From Phenylobacterium sp. (GTDB taxonomy: Bacteria > Pseudomonadota > Alphaproteobacteria > Caulobacterales > Caulobacteraceae), in NCBI GenBank assembly GCA_020402585.1, contig JADBZH010000053.1, forward strand, positions 62,001-126,000: a stretch of 64,000 nt of DNA, read 5' to 3'. Below, one piece after another: positions 11,229 to 19,527 of this stretch; the first letter of the stretch is position 1; every line of letters begins with the position of its first letter. The translations under genes were made by a program, and so were the position numbers. Below the pieces are notes generated by a model. That model ran no database searches, was not told the origin of the DNA, and saw nothing but the letters and a program-made list of their open reading frames with translations.

Positions 11229-12622
11229 CCCGGTCGCCTCGCGGGAGGCGGGATGAATCCTCCGAACTCCTGCTCCAGGAGCCCGGCGAAACGGATCGTG
11301 GCGAGGTCCTGCATCCAGCCGCCGATCACCTGGGCGCCCATGGGCAGCCCCTGTCGGGACAGGCCGATCGGCAGGGCTGTGGCGGGCAGGTTGGGCAGGA
11401 GGGCGACCGCCGGCCAGCCCAGCTGGGCGTAGTAGGGGGTGTCCGATCCATTGACCCTCAGGGTCCGCGCATAGGTCTCCGGGCCGTCCTCGTGAGGAAA
11501 GGCGGTGACGCCGAAGGTCGGCGTAATCACGACGTCGAAGGCCTCGAAGAGGGCCGCCCAGCGACGGCGGAAGGCCAGCTGGGCGTCCAGCAGGTCCATG
11601 TAGGCGTGGGCGTCCGGCGGGGTGGCGCCAGGCGCGCCTCGGCTGATCGCGATGTTCAGGAGGGGCTGGTAGACCGCGTGCTGGGCGCTCAGGTCCGGCA
11701 GGAGGTCGCTGCTTCGCGACACCGCCGCCCCTAGGGCCTCCAGCCGCCGGGCGAGGTTGTCGACGGCCCCTGCGATTTCCCCGTCCGTGGGCGTCAGCGG
11801 ATGCTCGGTGATCACCAGCACGCGATAGTCGGCCAGGGCCTTGCGGGGCGCTGGCGCCAGGGTGAAGGCCATCCCCGAAGCCTCATCCGACCCGGGTCCG
11901 GCCAGGACCCCAAGGGCGCGCTCCAGGTCCGCGGTGCAGCGGGCCATGGGCCCCACCACCGCCAGGGGGACCGGAACCCCGTCAGTCCCCGGGGGCGTGT
12001 GGCCCCGGGTGGGGACCAGCCCATAGGTCGGCTTGTGCCCGAAGACCCCGCAGAGGGCCGAAGGCACGCGGATCGATCCGCCGATGTCCGACCCGAGCTC
12101 AAGGGGGGTCATGCCGGCGGCGAGCGCCGCCGCGGCCCCGCCGGAGGAGCCGCCCGGCGATCGCGACGGGTCCCAGGGGTTGGAGGTGCGGCCATAGACC
12201 GGATTCGTGCTCTGCCAGTCCGCCAGCATAGGCGGCACATTGGTCAGGCCGACAATGACGGCGCCGGCCGCCTTCAGCCTTTGCACGGCCTCGGCGTCCT
12301 CCGGGGCGATCCAGCCGCTGAACGCGGGCGCCCCCCAGGTCGAGGGCAGGCCCTCCACCTGGTTCGATTCCTTGACGGTCATGGGCAGGCCCAGGAGGGG
12401 CAGGCGTTCGCCCCGGGCGAGGCGCGCATCGGCCGCGCGGGCGGCCTGGCGGGCGCGGTCGAAGTCGCGCACGACGACGGCGTTGATCTCCCGGTCTCGG
12501 TCCTCGATCCGGGCGATCAGGGCCTCGGTAAGCTCCAGGGAGCTGATCCTCCGGCCAGCAAGGGCGTCAACCAGGGCGCCGGAGGTCTTGTCCAGCAGGT
12601 CCGAGGTGGATGTTCCGGTCAT
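11225..12622 (-). CDS. Amidase signature family amidase
   Basis: The 465-residue protein carries the amidase-signature Ser-Ser-Lys machinery: the lysine in LPMTVKESNQVEG (near residue 85), the glycine/serine-rich block SRSPGGSSGGAAAALA, and the nucleophile region ELGSDIGGSIRVPSALCG. It should hydrolyse an amide substrate in the cytoplasm; the substrate is not evident. It sits between rsfS and rlmH, two genes that are usually adjacent, and its stop overlaps the rlmH start by 4 bases. I regard it as an operon insertion rather than a ribosome-related gene. Confidence 0.88.
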   Translation of the reverse strand: MTGTSTSDLLDKTSGALVDALAGRRISSLELTEALIARIEDRDREINAVVVRDFDRARQAARAADARLARGERLPLLGLPMTVKESNQVEGLPSTWGAPAFSGWIAPEDAEAVQRLKAAGAVIVGLTNVPPMLADWQSTNPVYGRTSNPWDPSRSPGGSSGGAAAALAAGMTPLELGSDIGGSIRVPSALCGVFGHKPTYGLVPTRGHTPPGTDGVPVPLAVVGPMARCTADLERALGVLAGPGSDEASGMAFTLAPAPRKALADYRVLVITEHPLTPTDGEIAGAVDNLARRLEALGAAVSRSSDLLPDLSAQHAVYQPLLNIAISRGAPGATPPDAHAYMDLLDAQLAFRRRWAALFEAFDVVITPTFGVTAFPHEDGPETYARTLRVNGSDTPYYAQLGWPAVALLPNLPATALPIGLSRQGLPMGAQVIGGWMQDLATIRFAGLLEQEFGGFIPPPARRPG

Positions 12623-12698
12623 GTGGCTGTCCTCCCGCGGGGGATCGTGCCTCCGGGGCGGCGGGGGAGTCCAGACGGAAGCGCGGAGCCAGCCTGCG

Positions 12699-13151
12699 TC
12701 AGGCGGGTGTGCGGTGCCCGGGGGAGTCCACCGACCAGATCTTCTCGATGTTGTAGAAGGCCCGGACCTCAGGACGGAAGATGTGGACGATGACGTCGCC
12801 GGCGTCGATCAGCACCCAGTCGCAATGGGGCAGGCCCTCGACCCGGGCGCGGCCGTAGCCGTGGTCCTTGAGGCTCCGCAGCAGGTGGTCGGCGATCGCG
12901 CCGACATGCCGATGCGAACGCCCGGAGGCGACCACCAGCCCGTCAGCCATGGCGGTCTTGCCCTTGAGATCGATGAAGACGACGTCCTGGGCCTGGTCGT
13001 CGTCCAGGCGGTTCAGGATAAGCTCCTCCAGCGCGGAAACGCCTTGCGGGAGGGCGGCCCCGGCGGCCGGGGCCGAGGCGGATTGCGCGGTCTGCGCAGG
13101 GTCGGGGCTCAGCGGAACAACTCCTGTTCGGTCACGCCAAAAACAGTCCAT
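12699..13151 (-). CDS. rsfS: Ribosome silencing factor
   Basis: RsfS (iojap family) binds L14 and blocks subunit joining under starvation. The core domain (about residues 45-150) has LILNRLDDDQAQDVVFIDLKGK, MADGLVVASGRSHRHV, the GLPHCDWVLIDAGDVIVHIF block and the final RAFYNIEKIWS, all diagnostic. I chose ATG 13151, giving 150 residues with a 40-residue Ala/Pro-rich leader; a longer open frame to 13412 overlaps nadD and looks spurious. It lies 20 bases after nadD and 76 bases before the amidase. Confidence 0.92.
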   Translation of the reverse strand: MDCFWRDRTGVVPLSPDPAQTAQSASAPAAGAALPQGVSALEELILNRLDDDQAQDVVFIDLKGKTAMADGLVVASGRSHRHVGAIADHLLRSLKDHGYGRARVEGLPHCDWVLIDAGDVIVHIFRPEVRAFYNIEKIWSVDSPGHRTPA

Positions 13152-13171
13152 ACCACAGGGTGCGGCCCGGG

Positions 13172-13840
13172 TCAGCCTTGTCGTGCACGCGCCGCCTGCA
13201 GCCGCCCGCGCAGGGCGGTCGAGGACTGGAAGTTCAGGGGGCCGTAGAGGAAGATCCAGGCGGGCGCCGGCTGGCCGGCAAGGCCCTGGGCCCGGGTGAA
13301 GGGGATCCGCGCCGCGGCGAAGCGCCGGGCCGCGGGAGATGATCGGCTCTTGAGCGAGATCCAGGGGCGGGACACCACCGCCACGGGCAGGGCCCGCATG
13401 ATCTGGGTCCATCCCCGCCAGCGATGGAAACCGGCCAGGCTGTCGGCGCCCATGATCCAGACAAAACGGACCCCGGGGAACCGGGCCTTGAGGGCCAGGA
13501 CGGTGTCGAGTGTGTAGCGGGTCCCGAGCCTGGCCTCGACGTCGGAGACGATCATCCCCCGGTCGCGGGCGAGGGCGCGAACCCCGGCCAGGCGCGCGTC
13601 CAAGGGCTGGGTCTCGGTGCTGGACTTGAGGGGGTTCTGGGGCGCCACCAGCCAGATCACCCGGTCCAGGCCCAGGCGCTGCCGCGCCGTCTCGGCGACG
13701 TGGGCGTGGCCCTCATGCGCCGGGTTGAAGCTGCCGCCGTAGAGGCCGACCTTCATGCCCCGGGACAGGGTGAATCCGGGCCTGAGGGCGCCGGGGCGCC
13801 CTCCGCCCGACCGTTGCCTGACCTGTCCTGCAACCCACAT
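13172..13840 (-). CDS. nadD: Nicotinate-nucleotide adenylyltransferase
   Basis: NadD joins ATP and nicotinate mononucleotide in NAD synthesis. The nucleotidyltransferase motif GGSFNPAHEGH (with the T/HxGH active site), the APQNPLKS segment, IMGADSLAGFHRWRGW and the C-terminal SSTALRGRL (ISSTxIR type) are all present. Two starts are possible: ATG 13756 right at MKVGLYGGSF (194 residues) or ATG 13840, 5 bases after the proA stop (222 residues). I prefer 13840 because alphaproteobacterial NadD proteins often have a short leader ending in GM before this motif and because of the tight spacing. Confidence 0.93.
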   Translation of the reverse strand: MWVAGQVRQRSGGGRPGALRPGFTLSRGMKVGLYGGSFNPAHEGHAHVAETARQRLGLDRVIWLVAPQNPLKSSTETQPLDARLAGVRALARDRGMIVSDVEARLGTRYTLDTVLALKARFPGVRFVWIMGADSLAGFHRWRGWTQIMRALPVAVVSRPWISLKSRSSPAARRFAAARIPFTRAQGLAGQPAPAWIFLYGPLNFQSSTALRGRLQAARARQG

Positions 13841-13845
13841 GGCTG

Positions 13846-15375
13846 TCAGGGACGCGAGCGGTCGAGACCGGTGTCGACCTGCCGCATCCGCGTGCGGACG
13901 GTGAAGACGCCGTCTCCGGCCAACACCCCGCCCCGGGCGAAGAGGCGTCCGCCCTCCCAGTTGGAGAGGCCCAGCTCGGGCCGGTTGAGGGCGTACTGGC
14001 CATCGACCCAGCGGGTGAAGCCGTCGCCGGTGAAGGGCGCCTCGACGCCGGACTCGAACCGGGCGAGGGCGGCGGGATCCTGGCTGATGAGGGTGGCGAC
14101 CAGCCGGGGCGCATGTCGGTTGAAGAGGGCGATGGCGGAGGCGAGGTCCTCGACCACCGCCAGGCTGACCTCGGGGGTCTCCTCCCATTCCCATTCCAGG
14201 GCAAGGTCGGCCTCGGGGATCAGGTCGGCCCGGGGCTCGACGACGACGCCCTCGGCGCGCACCACCTCGGCCATGGCGTCGAGCCATCCCGACGACGGCA
14301 GGAAGGCCCTGGCGCCTTCCAGGACGTGCAGACGGCAGCCGCGTCGCCGCCGGCCGGCCGCCTCCAGGGCCTGCAGGAAGACCGGGACCAGTTCGGCGGC
14401 CCGCGACTTCAGGATGACGCAGACGTTCAGGGTGTTGCACACCTTCCGGTCAAGGGAGTGGAAGACCACCTCGCCGAAGCGTCCGGCGTCAGCGGCCTCA
14501 TCGGCGACCATCCAGGCCCCGCCCGTCCCGTGCAGGCTGACCGGCGTCCCGGACTGGCGGGCGATGGCGCCCAGCTGGGCGACGGCGGGCCCCGATCCGC
14601 GGGCCACGGCGAGGGCCAGGCGGCGGTCGGCGAAAAGGGCCCAGCCCGCCGAACGCTCGGCGGAGTCCACCAGGCTCATGGCGCCCTGAGGCAGGCCGGC
14701 CTCGGCCAGGGCGGGGACCACGGCCTCGGCCATCAGCACGCGGGCGCAGCCCAGGGCGTCGGAGCCGATCCGGAAGACCACCGTATTGCCGGTCCGGAGC
14801 ACCCCGGCGGCGTCGGCGAAGACGTTGGGGCGGCCCTCGAAGACAAAACCCACGGCGCCAAGGGGCGCGCTGACCTGCTCCACGCTCCAGCCCTCGTGGG
14901 CGATACGCTCCAGGACCCGACCGCGGCCGGCCGGGCTGTCGCGCCAGGATCTCAGGCCGGCGGCCATGTCCCGCCGCATGGCGTCGGAGGCGATGAGGCG
15001 CGTGGTCGAGCGTCCCCGGGCTTGGGCGGCCCCGACATCCGCCGCATTGGCCGCAGCGAAGCGGCTCCAGATCTGGTCATCCTCGATGCGCCGGGCGAAC
15101 CCTTCGAAGAAGGTCGAGATGGCGTCGTCGGACACCCCGGACAGGGCGGAGAAGGCGCCTTGGGCCGCAGCAGTCGCGCGGTCCACCTCGGCCGCCACGG
15201 CGGCGGGAACGTGCAGGAGGTCGCCGGTGTCCTGGACCACCACCAGGCGGTCGCCGGACCGGAAGGCCGCCGCCAGTTCCGGCGAGACGAAGGTCAGGCG
15301 GTCGCCGCCAAAGGGCACCGCCATGCCGGCCGGAAGCGCCTCAAGGGGCGCAATCCTGTCTCCGTGCTCCGACAT
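13846..15375 (-). CDS. proA: ProA-like glutamate-5-semialdehyde dehydrogenase, long divergent form
   Basis: ProA reduces gamma-glutamyl phosphate to glutamate-5-semialdehyde in proline synthesis. This 509-residue protein has an ALDH fold with a ProA-like core: IAHEGWSVEQVSAPLGAVGFVFEGRPNVFADA, the cysteine region SLDRKVCNTLNVCVI, and a C-terminal FARGGVLAGDGVFTVRTR resembling the LHARGPVGL segment. Typical ProA is about 420 residues; here the N terminus is longer and many positions differ. Its position directly upstream of nadD matches conserved gene order and supports the assignment. A different aldehyde dehydrogenase specificity is possible. The symbol is given on context plus motif. Confidence 0.7.
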   Translation of the reverse strand: MSEHGDRIAPLEALPAGMAVPFGGDRLTFVSPELAAAFRSGDRLVVVQDTGDLLHVPAAVAAEVDRATAAAQGAFSALSGVSDDAISTFFEGFARRIEDDQIWSRFAAANAADVGAAQARGRSTTRLIASDAMRRDMAAGLRSWRDSPAGRGRVLERIAHEGWSVEQVSAPLGAVGFVFEGRPNVFADAAGVLRTGNTVVFRIGSDALGCARVLMAEAVVPALAEAGLPQGAMSLVDSAERSAGWALFADRRLALAVARGSGPAVAQLGAIARQSGTPVSLHGTGGAWMVADEAADAGRFGEVVFHSLDRKVCNTLNVCVILKSRAAELVPVFLQALEAAGRRRRGCRLHVLEGARAFLPSSGWLDAMAEVVRAEGVVVEPRADLIPEADLALEWEWEETPEVSLAVVEDLASAIALFNRHAPRLVATLISQDPAALARFESGVEAPFTGDGFTRWVDGQYALNRPELGLSNWEGGRLFARGGVLAGDGVFTVRTRMRQVDTGLDRSRP

Positions 15376-15479
15376 CGCCTCCCCGCTGGCTCCGGACCCT
15401 TAGGCTCAGACTGGGCCTTACTAGACCAAACGATCGGCGACGCCACGGCGGAAAATCCCCCGAGGCCGCGCCGCTGGGA

Positions 15480-17672
15480 TCAGGCGCGGATCATCGGCAG
15501 ACGGAAGGTGGCCTTGCCCGTCGCGGCCAGGACAGCGTTCGCCACGGCCGGACCAATGACCGGGGTCCCGGGTTCCCCCACGCCCGACGGCGGGTTGGTG
15601 GAGGGCAGGATATGGGTCTCGACCGTCGGCGCCTCGGAGTTGCGCAGGACGGGGTAGGTGTCGAAGTTCTGGCGCTCGACGGCCCCGGCCTTGACGACCA
15701 TCTCGTCGTGCAATGTGGCGGACAGGCCGTAACAGGTCCCGCCCTCCACCTGGGCGGCGATCTGGTTGGGTGAGATGGCTGTCCCGCAGTCAATGGCGCT
15801 GACCACCCGGCCGACCTTCGGGACGCCGTCCACGATCCGGACCTCGGCGATCTGGGCGACCACCGAGCCGAAGCTCTCGTGGACCGCAACGCCCCGGGTC
15901 ACGCCGGCGGGTGCAGGCTTGTCCCAGCCCGCCTTCTCCGCCGCCAGCTTGAGGACGGCGATGTGCCGTCCGGCGCCGGCCTTCTCGAACAGGGCCAGGC
16001 GATAGGCGACCGGATCCTTGCCAGCCTTGAGGGCCAGCTGGTCGATGGTGTGCTCCATGACGAAGGCGGTGTGGGTCGAGCCCACCGACCGCCACCAGAG
16101 CACGGGGATCCCCAGCTCCGGCATCAGGACCTGACCGTCCACGACGGGGGTCGCCTTGAGGTAGGGCGAGCCCATCGCCCCTTCCACGGTGCTGGAATCG
16201 ATCCCCTTGGGCGCCATGGGCGAGCCCTTCATCAGGGACTGGGTGACTACGCGGTGGGTCCAGGCGGCCGGGAAGCCGTCCTTGTCAAGGCGGACCTTGA
16301 GACGGTGATGGGTCAGAGGGCGGAAGTAGCCCGCCATCATGTCGTCCTCGCGGGTCCAGACCAGTTTCACGGGCGTCCCCTTGCCGACCTTCTTGGCGAT
16401 GTGGACGCACTCGGCGACGAAGTCGGACTGGAAGTTGGCCCGACGCCCGAAGGAGCCGCCGGCGAACAGGTTCTCGATCTGGACCGACCCGGGCAGCGTC
16501 ATGGCGATCCGGGCCGTATTCATCTGGTCCAGGGTCGGGGACTGGGAGGCGACGGTCAGCTTGACCCCGCCCTTGCCGCCCACCTGGGCCACGCAGTTCA
16601 TGGGCTCCATGGTCGCATGGGCCAGGAAGGGGAAGTCGTAGGTCGCCTCGAACACCTCGCCCTCGCCACCCGCTGCGGCGTCGCCGCGGGTCTCGAAGGT
16701 CTCCCACTTCAGCTTGTCCGGCAGGGCGCCCTTGCCCGCCGCCCACTCGGCGTACTTCGCCTCGATCTCGGCGGAGCCCAGGGGCTCGGCCTTGGACTCG
16801 TCCCAGGTCACCTTCAGGGCGTTGCGGCCCTGGAGGGCCGCCCAGGTGGACCTGGCCACCACGGCGACGCCGGTGGGGATCTCGATGACATCCACGACCC
16901 CGGCGACCTTGCGCGCCTCCGCGTCGTCGAAACCGCTGACCTTGGCGCCGAACCGCGGGGCGTGGGCGACGACGGCCGTGAGCAGGCCCTCCATCTTCAC
17001 GTCCTGGGTGAAGCGCGCCTCGCCGGTGCTCTTGGCCCTGGAGTCCTTGCGACGGACCCGGTCGGTGCCGATCAGGGTGAAATCCGCATGCGACTTCAGC
17101 TTTGGCTCTTCTGGAGGGGCGATCTCCGAGGCCGCCTCAAGGAGCTCTCCGAAGCCGGCGGACTTTCCCGAGGCCGTATGGCTGACGACGCCGTCCTTCA
17201 CGGTGATCTCGGCCTCAGGGACCTTCCAGGCCGCCGCGGCGGCGCCTGTGAACATGGCCCTGGCGGCGGCGCCGGCCTTGCGCAGCTGCATCCAGCTGTT
17301 GGGGATGGCGGTGGAGCCCCCCGTGCCCTGCACGCCTATCAGGGTGTTGGCGTAGAGCTTGGCGTTGGCGGGCGCCTGTTCGACGCTGACCCGGCTCCAG
17401 TCGGCGTCCAGTTCCTCGGCGACGATGGCCGCCAGGCCCGCATGTGTGCCCTGCCCGAATTCGATGTGCTTATTGAAGACGGTCACCGCCCCGTCGGCGG
17501 CGATCCGGATGAAGGGACCGAAGGCGCCGACCTCGGTCTTGGCCCCGACGGACAGGAGGTCGGCGGGCCCGCACCCCACGAGGAGGGCGCCGGAGACGAG
17601 GGCGGTTCCGACCACCAGTTCCCGGCGGGTAGCCCCGGTTCGGGCGGCGTCCTGGTCGACATGGGCGTTCAT
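15480..17672 (-). CDS. Periplasmic molybdenum hydroxylase large subunit (isoquinoline 1-oxidoreductase beta type)
   Basis: This 730-residue protein is the molybdopterin-binding subunit of a xanthine-oxidase-superfamily enzyme of the IorB type, oxidising an aldehyde or N-heterocycle. The N terminus has a twin-arginine-like TRRELVV start, a hydrophobic stretch and a lipobox-like LLVGC, pointing to Tat export and possibly lipid anchoring. Diagnostic segments include FNKHIEFGQGTHAGLAAI, GVQGTGGSTAIPNSW, the FGRRANF cofactor loop, and the C-terminal GVGEPGTPVIGPAVANA carrying the conserved glutamate. ATG 17672 is chosen; a further upstream ATG overlaps the small-subunit gene. It follows the iron-sulfur subunit by 25 bases. 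Confidence 0.92.
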   Translation of the reverse strand: MNAHVDQDAARTGATRRELVVGTALVSGALLVGCGPADLLSVGAKTEVGAFGPFIRIAADGAVTVFNKHIEFGQGTHAGLAAIVAEELDADWSRVSVEQAPANAKLYANTLIGVQGTGGSTAIPNSWMQLRKAGAAARAMFTGAAAAAWKVPEAEITVKDGVVSHTASGKSAGFGELLEAASEIAPPEEPKLKSHADFTLIGTDRVRRKDSRAKSTGEARFTQDVKMEGLLTAVVAHAPRFGAKVSGFDDAEARKVAGVVDVIEIPTGVAVVARSTWAALQGRNALKVTWDESKAEPLGSAEIEAKYAEWAAGKGALPDKLKWETFETRGDAAAGGEGEVFEATYDFPFLAHATMEPMNCVAQVGGKGGVKLTVASQSPTLDQMNTARIAMTLPGSVQIENLFAGGSFGRRANFQSDFVAECVHIAKKVGKGTPVKLVWTREDDMMAGYFRPLTHHRLKVRLDKDGFPAAWTHRVVTQSLMKGSPMAPKGIDSSTVEGAMGSPYLKATPVVDGQVLMPELGIPVLWWRSVGSTHTAFVMEHTIDQLALKAGKDPVAYRLALFEKAGAGRHIAVLKLAAEKAGWDKPAPAGVTRGVAVHESFGSVVAQIAEVRIVDGVPKVGRVVSAIDCGTAISPNQIAAQVEGGTCYGLSATLHDEMVVKAGAVERQNFDTYPVLRNSEAPTVETHILPSTNPPSGVGEPGTPVIGPAVANAVLAATGKATFRLPMIRA

Positions 17673-17697
17673 GGAGGAGCTCCTAGGGGGCAGGACT

Positions 17698-18153
17698 TCA
17701 GGCGCGCGACTGGACGGCGGCTTCGCGTATGGCGGCGCGGATGCGCTGGTAGGCGCCGCAGCGGCAGATGTTTCCATCCATGGCGGCGTCGATATCGGCG
17801 TCAGTGGGACTGGCGTTGCCGGCCAGCAGGGCGACCGCGCTCATGATCTGGCCGGACTGGCAGTACCCGCACTGGGGCACGTCCAGCTTCACCCAGGCCT
17901 CCTGGACGGGGTGGGTCCCGCCGAGGCCCTCGATGGTGGTGATCTTGATCCCGGCCAGGGCGCTGACCGGCAGGGAACAGGAACGGACGGGCGCGCCGTC
18001 GGCGAGAACCGTGCAGGCGCCACACTGGCCGACCCCGCAGCCATACTTGGAGCCGGTCAGGCCAGCCTCGTCCCGCAGGACCCACAGAAGGGGGGTGTCG
18101 GGCGCCGCCTCGACCTGGACCATACGACCGTTGATCTCGAGGCTCGTGGCCAT
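17698..18153 (-). CDS. [2Fe-2S] small subunit of the molybdenum hydroxylase (IorA type)
   Basis: This 151-residue protein carries two [2Fe-2S] clusters and passes electrons from the molybdenum site of the partner subunit. The plant-ferredoxin-type cluster cysteines are in [13 protein letters not shown] with a later Cys in VRSCSLP; the second cluster cysteines are in [11 protein letters not shown] and [10 protein letters not shown]. It lacks its own signal peptide, consistent with hitch-hiking through Tat with the large subunit. It is the first gene of the pair and is divergent from a cytochrome c gene, a likely electron acceptor. Confidence 0.95.
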   Translation of the reverse strand: MATSLEINGRMVQVEAAPDTPLLWVLRDEAGLTGSKYGCGVGQCGACTVLADGAPVRSCSLPVSALAGIKITTIEGLGGTHPVQEAWVKLDVPQCGYCQSGQIMSAVALLAGNASPTDADIDAAMDGNICRCGAYQRIRAAIREAAVQSRA

Positions 18154-18189
18154 GAGGGACCCTCCGAAGGACTGCTCAGAAGCCTGATC

Positions 18190-18218
18190 TTAACAGCGCT
18201 AAGCCGGCCCTGTATAGT
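18190..18218 (+). promoter_or_regulatory. Sigma-70-like promoter for the cytochrome c gene
   Basis: TTAACA at 18190-18195 and TATAGT at 18213-18218 are separated by 17 bases, close to the consensus -35/-10 pattern. The cytochrome start codon is 26 bases beyond the -10. It lies in the 90-base divergent gap before the molybdenum hydroxylase genes. Assigned by inspection only. Confidence 0.45.
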
Positions 18219-18243
18219 AGAGCACCAGACCCTGGAGTTCCGC

Positions 18244-18618
18244 ATGCCCGCACCCCAAGCCGCTTCCGCCTTGATCCTGTTCGCCGCCGTGCTGGCCGGC
18301 GTTTTCGGGTTCGCCGGGCCTGCGGCGGCGGCCGACGGGGCGAAGGTCTTCAACCTTCAGTGCCGGACCTGCCATGCGGTGAAGAGCTCCGTCGCCGGGC
18401 CCTCGGTCCATGGCGTCGCCGGCCGAAAGATCGCGGGGCTCCCGGACTTCGCCTATTCGGCGGCCCTCAAGGCCAAGTCGGGGGTTTGGACGGACGCCGC
18501 CCTGGACGCCTATCTCGCCGCTCCCAGCAAGTTCGCCCCCGGCGGGCGCATGATCACCGCCCTGGCCTCCCCGGCCGACCGCGCCGCGGTGATCGCCTAC
18601 ATGAAGACGCTGAAGTAG
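18244..18618 (+). CDS. Periplasmic c-type cytochrome (class I, c2-like)
   Basis: The 124-residue product has a signal peptide ending in AAAADGAKVF, a heme-binding CRTCH motif near residue 42, and a distal methionine ligand in GGRMITAL, the layout of small class I cytochromes c. The start ATG 18244 is set by the signal peptide; longer frames upstream run antisense to the neighbouring genes. It is divergent from the molybdenum hydroxylase small subunit and separated by 90 bases, so it may accept electrons from that enzyme; this is inference from context. Confidence 0.92.
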   Translation: MPAPQAASALILFAAVLAGVFGFAGPAAAADGAKVFNLQCRTCHAVKSSVAGPSVHGVAGRKIAGLPDFAYSAALKAKSGVWTDAALDAYLAAPSKFAPGGRMITALASPADRAAVIAYMKTLK

Positions 18619-18636
18619 GACGGGTCGGGCAGGGAC

Positions 18637-19527
18637 TTGGACGTCTTTCCCGCCTTCTACCCGCTCGCCGGACGCCGGGTCGGCCTTGCTGGCGAGGGCG
18701 AGGGTCTACAGGCCCGTCGTCGTCTCCTCAGCGGAAGCCCGGCTGAGCTTGTGATCCTGGATGCGGCGGCGGCGGTCTCTCCCGACGCCTGGGCCGGCAT
18801 GGCCCTGGGCTTCATCGCCCACCCTGACGAGGCCTTCAGCCGACAGGCCGCGGACGCCGCGCGCCGGGCCGGCGCCCCTGTCAATGTCATGGACCGCCCC
18901 GCCCTTTGTGACTTCACCGTCCCGGCGCTGATCGACCGGGGCGCCCTGGTGGCCGCGTTCGGAACGGGCGGGGCCTCCCCGTTGATCGCCGCCCGGCTCC
19001 GCGCCGAGATGGAGTCCCGGATCCCGGAAGGCCTGGGCCGGCTGGCGCGCTTCCTGGAGGACAACAAGGCCGGCCTCAGGGCGCGCTATCCGGACCCGGG
19101 TGAGCGCCGGGTCTTCCTGTCCGGCCTGCTGGAGGGTCCGGTCGCCGTCGCGGTCCTCGAGGGGCGCCCGGACGCCGACGTCCAGGCCCTTCTGGCGGAG
19201 GCGCTCTCCGGCGCGGCGCGGCCCAGGGGACGGCTCTTCACCGCGCCCGGCGACACGCCGCCGGACCTCCTGTCCCTCAGGGCCCTGCGGGTCCTGTCGG
19301 CGACGGACGTCCTGGTGATCCGTCCCGGCGAGGCGGAAGGCGTCGCGAACATGGCGCGCCGGGAGGCGCGGCGCCTGTCGCCGGAGGCGGCCGGTCCGGG
19401 CGAGATCGCCGCCCTCCTCGCTGAGGGCCGCACCGTTGTCCTTCTGACCGATCCGACCCCCTGGCGCGCCGCGGGCCTGGAGCCGGAGGACCTTCCGGTC
19501 GCTCCGGGGTTCGCTGCAGGTCAGTGA
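18637..19527 (+). CDS. Siroheme synthase-like protein (CysG N-terminal part, truncated methyltransferase domain)
   Basis: The N-terminal 200 residues resemble the precorrin-2 dehydrogenase/ferrochelatase half of CysG (YPLAGRRVGLAGEGEG nucleotide fold; FGTGGASPLIAARLRAEMES). This half makes siroheme from precorrin-2. The next 70 residues begin like the uroporphyrinogen III methyltransferase domain (PDLLSLRALRVLSATDVLV) but stop after about 90 residues instead of 240, with GEIAALLAEGRTVVLLTD as the last recognisable piece. The TTG start at 18637 follows GGGCAGGGA. It overlaps the convergent transporter gene by 7 bases, so nothing of the missing domain lies downstream. Confidence 0.8.
   Translation: MDVFPAFYPLAGRRVGLAGEGEGLQARRRLLSGSPAELVILDAAAAVSPDAWAGMALGFIAHPDEAFSRQAADAARRAGAPVNVMDRPALCDFTVPALIDRGALVAAFGTGGASPLIAARLRAEMESRIPEGLGRLARFLEDNKAGLRARYPDPGERRVFLSGLLEGPVAVAVLEGRPDADVQALLAEALSGAARPRGRLFTAPGDTPPDLLSLRALRVLSATDVLVIRPGEAEGVANMARREARRLSPEAAGPGEIAALLAEGRTVVLLTDPTPWRAAGLEPEDLPVAPGFAAGQ

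Noticed and set aside
13757-14440. Long N-terminal extension of the nadD frame
   Set aside because: It lies inside proA in another frame and is low-complexity Arg/Gly/Pro; the NadD family starts at or just before MKVGLYGG.
17673-17777. Upstream start of the Mo hydroxylase large subunit at 17777
   Set aside because: It overlaps the small subunit gene by 80 bases and precedes the twin-arginine-like signal with irrelevant Pro/Ser sequence.
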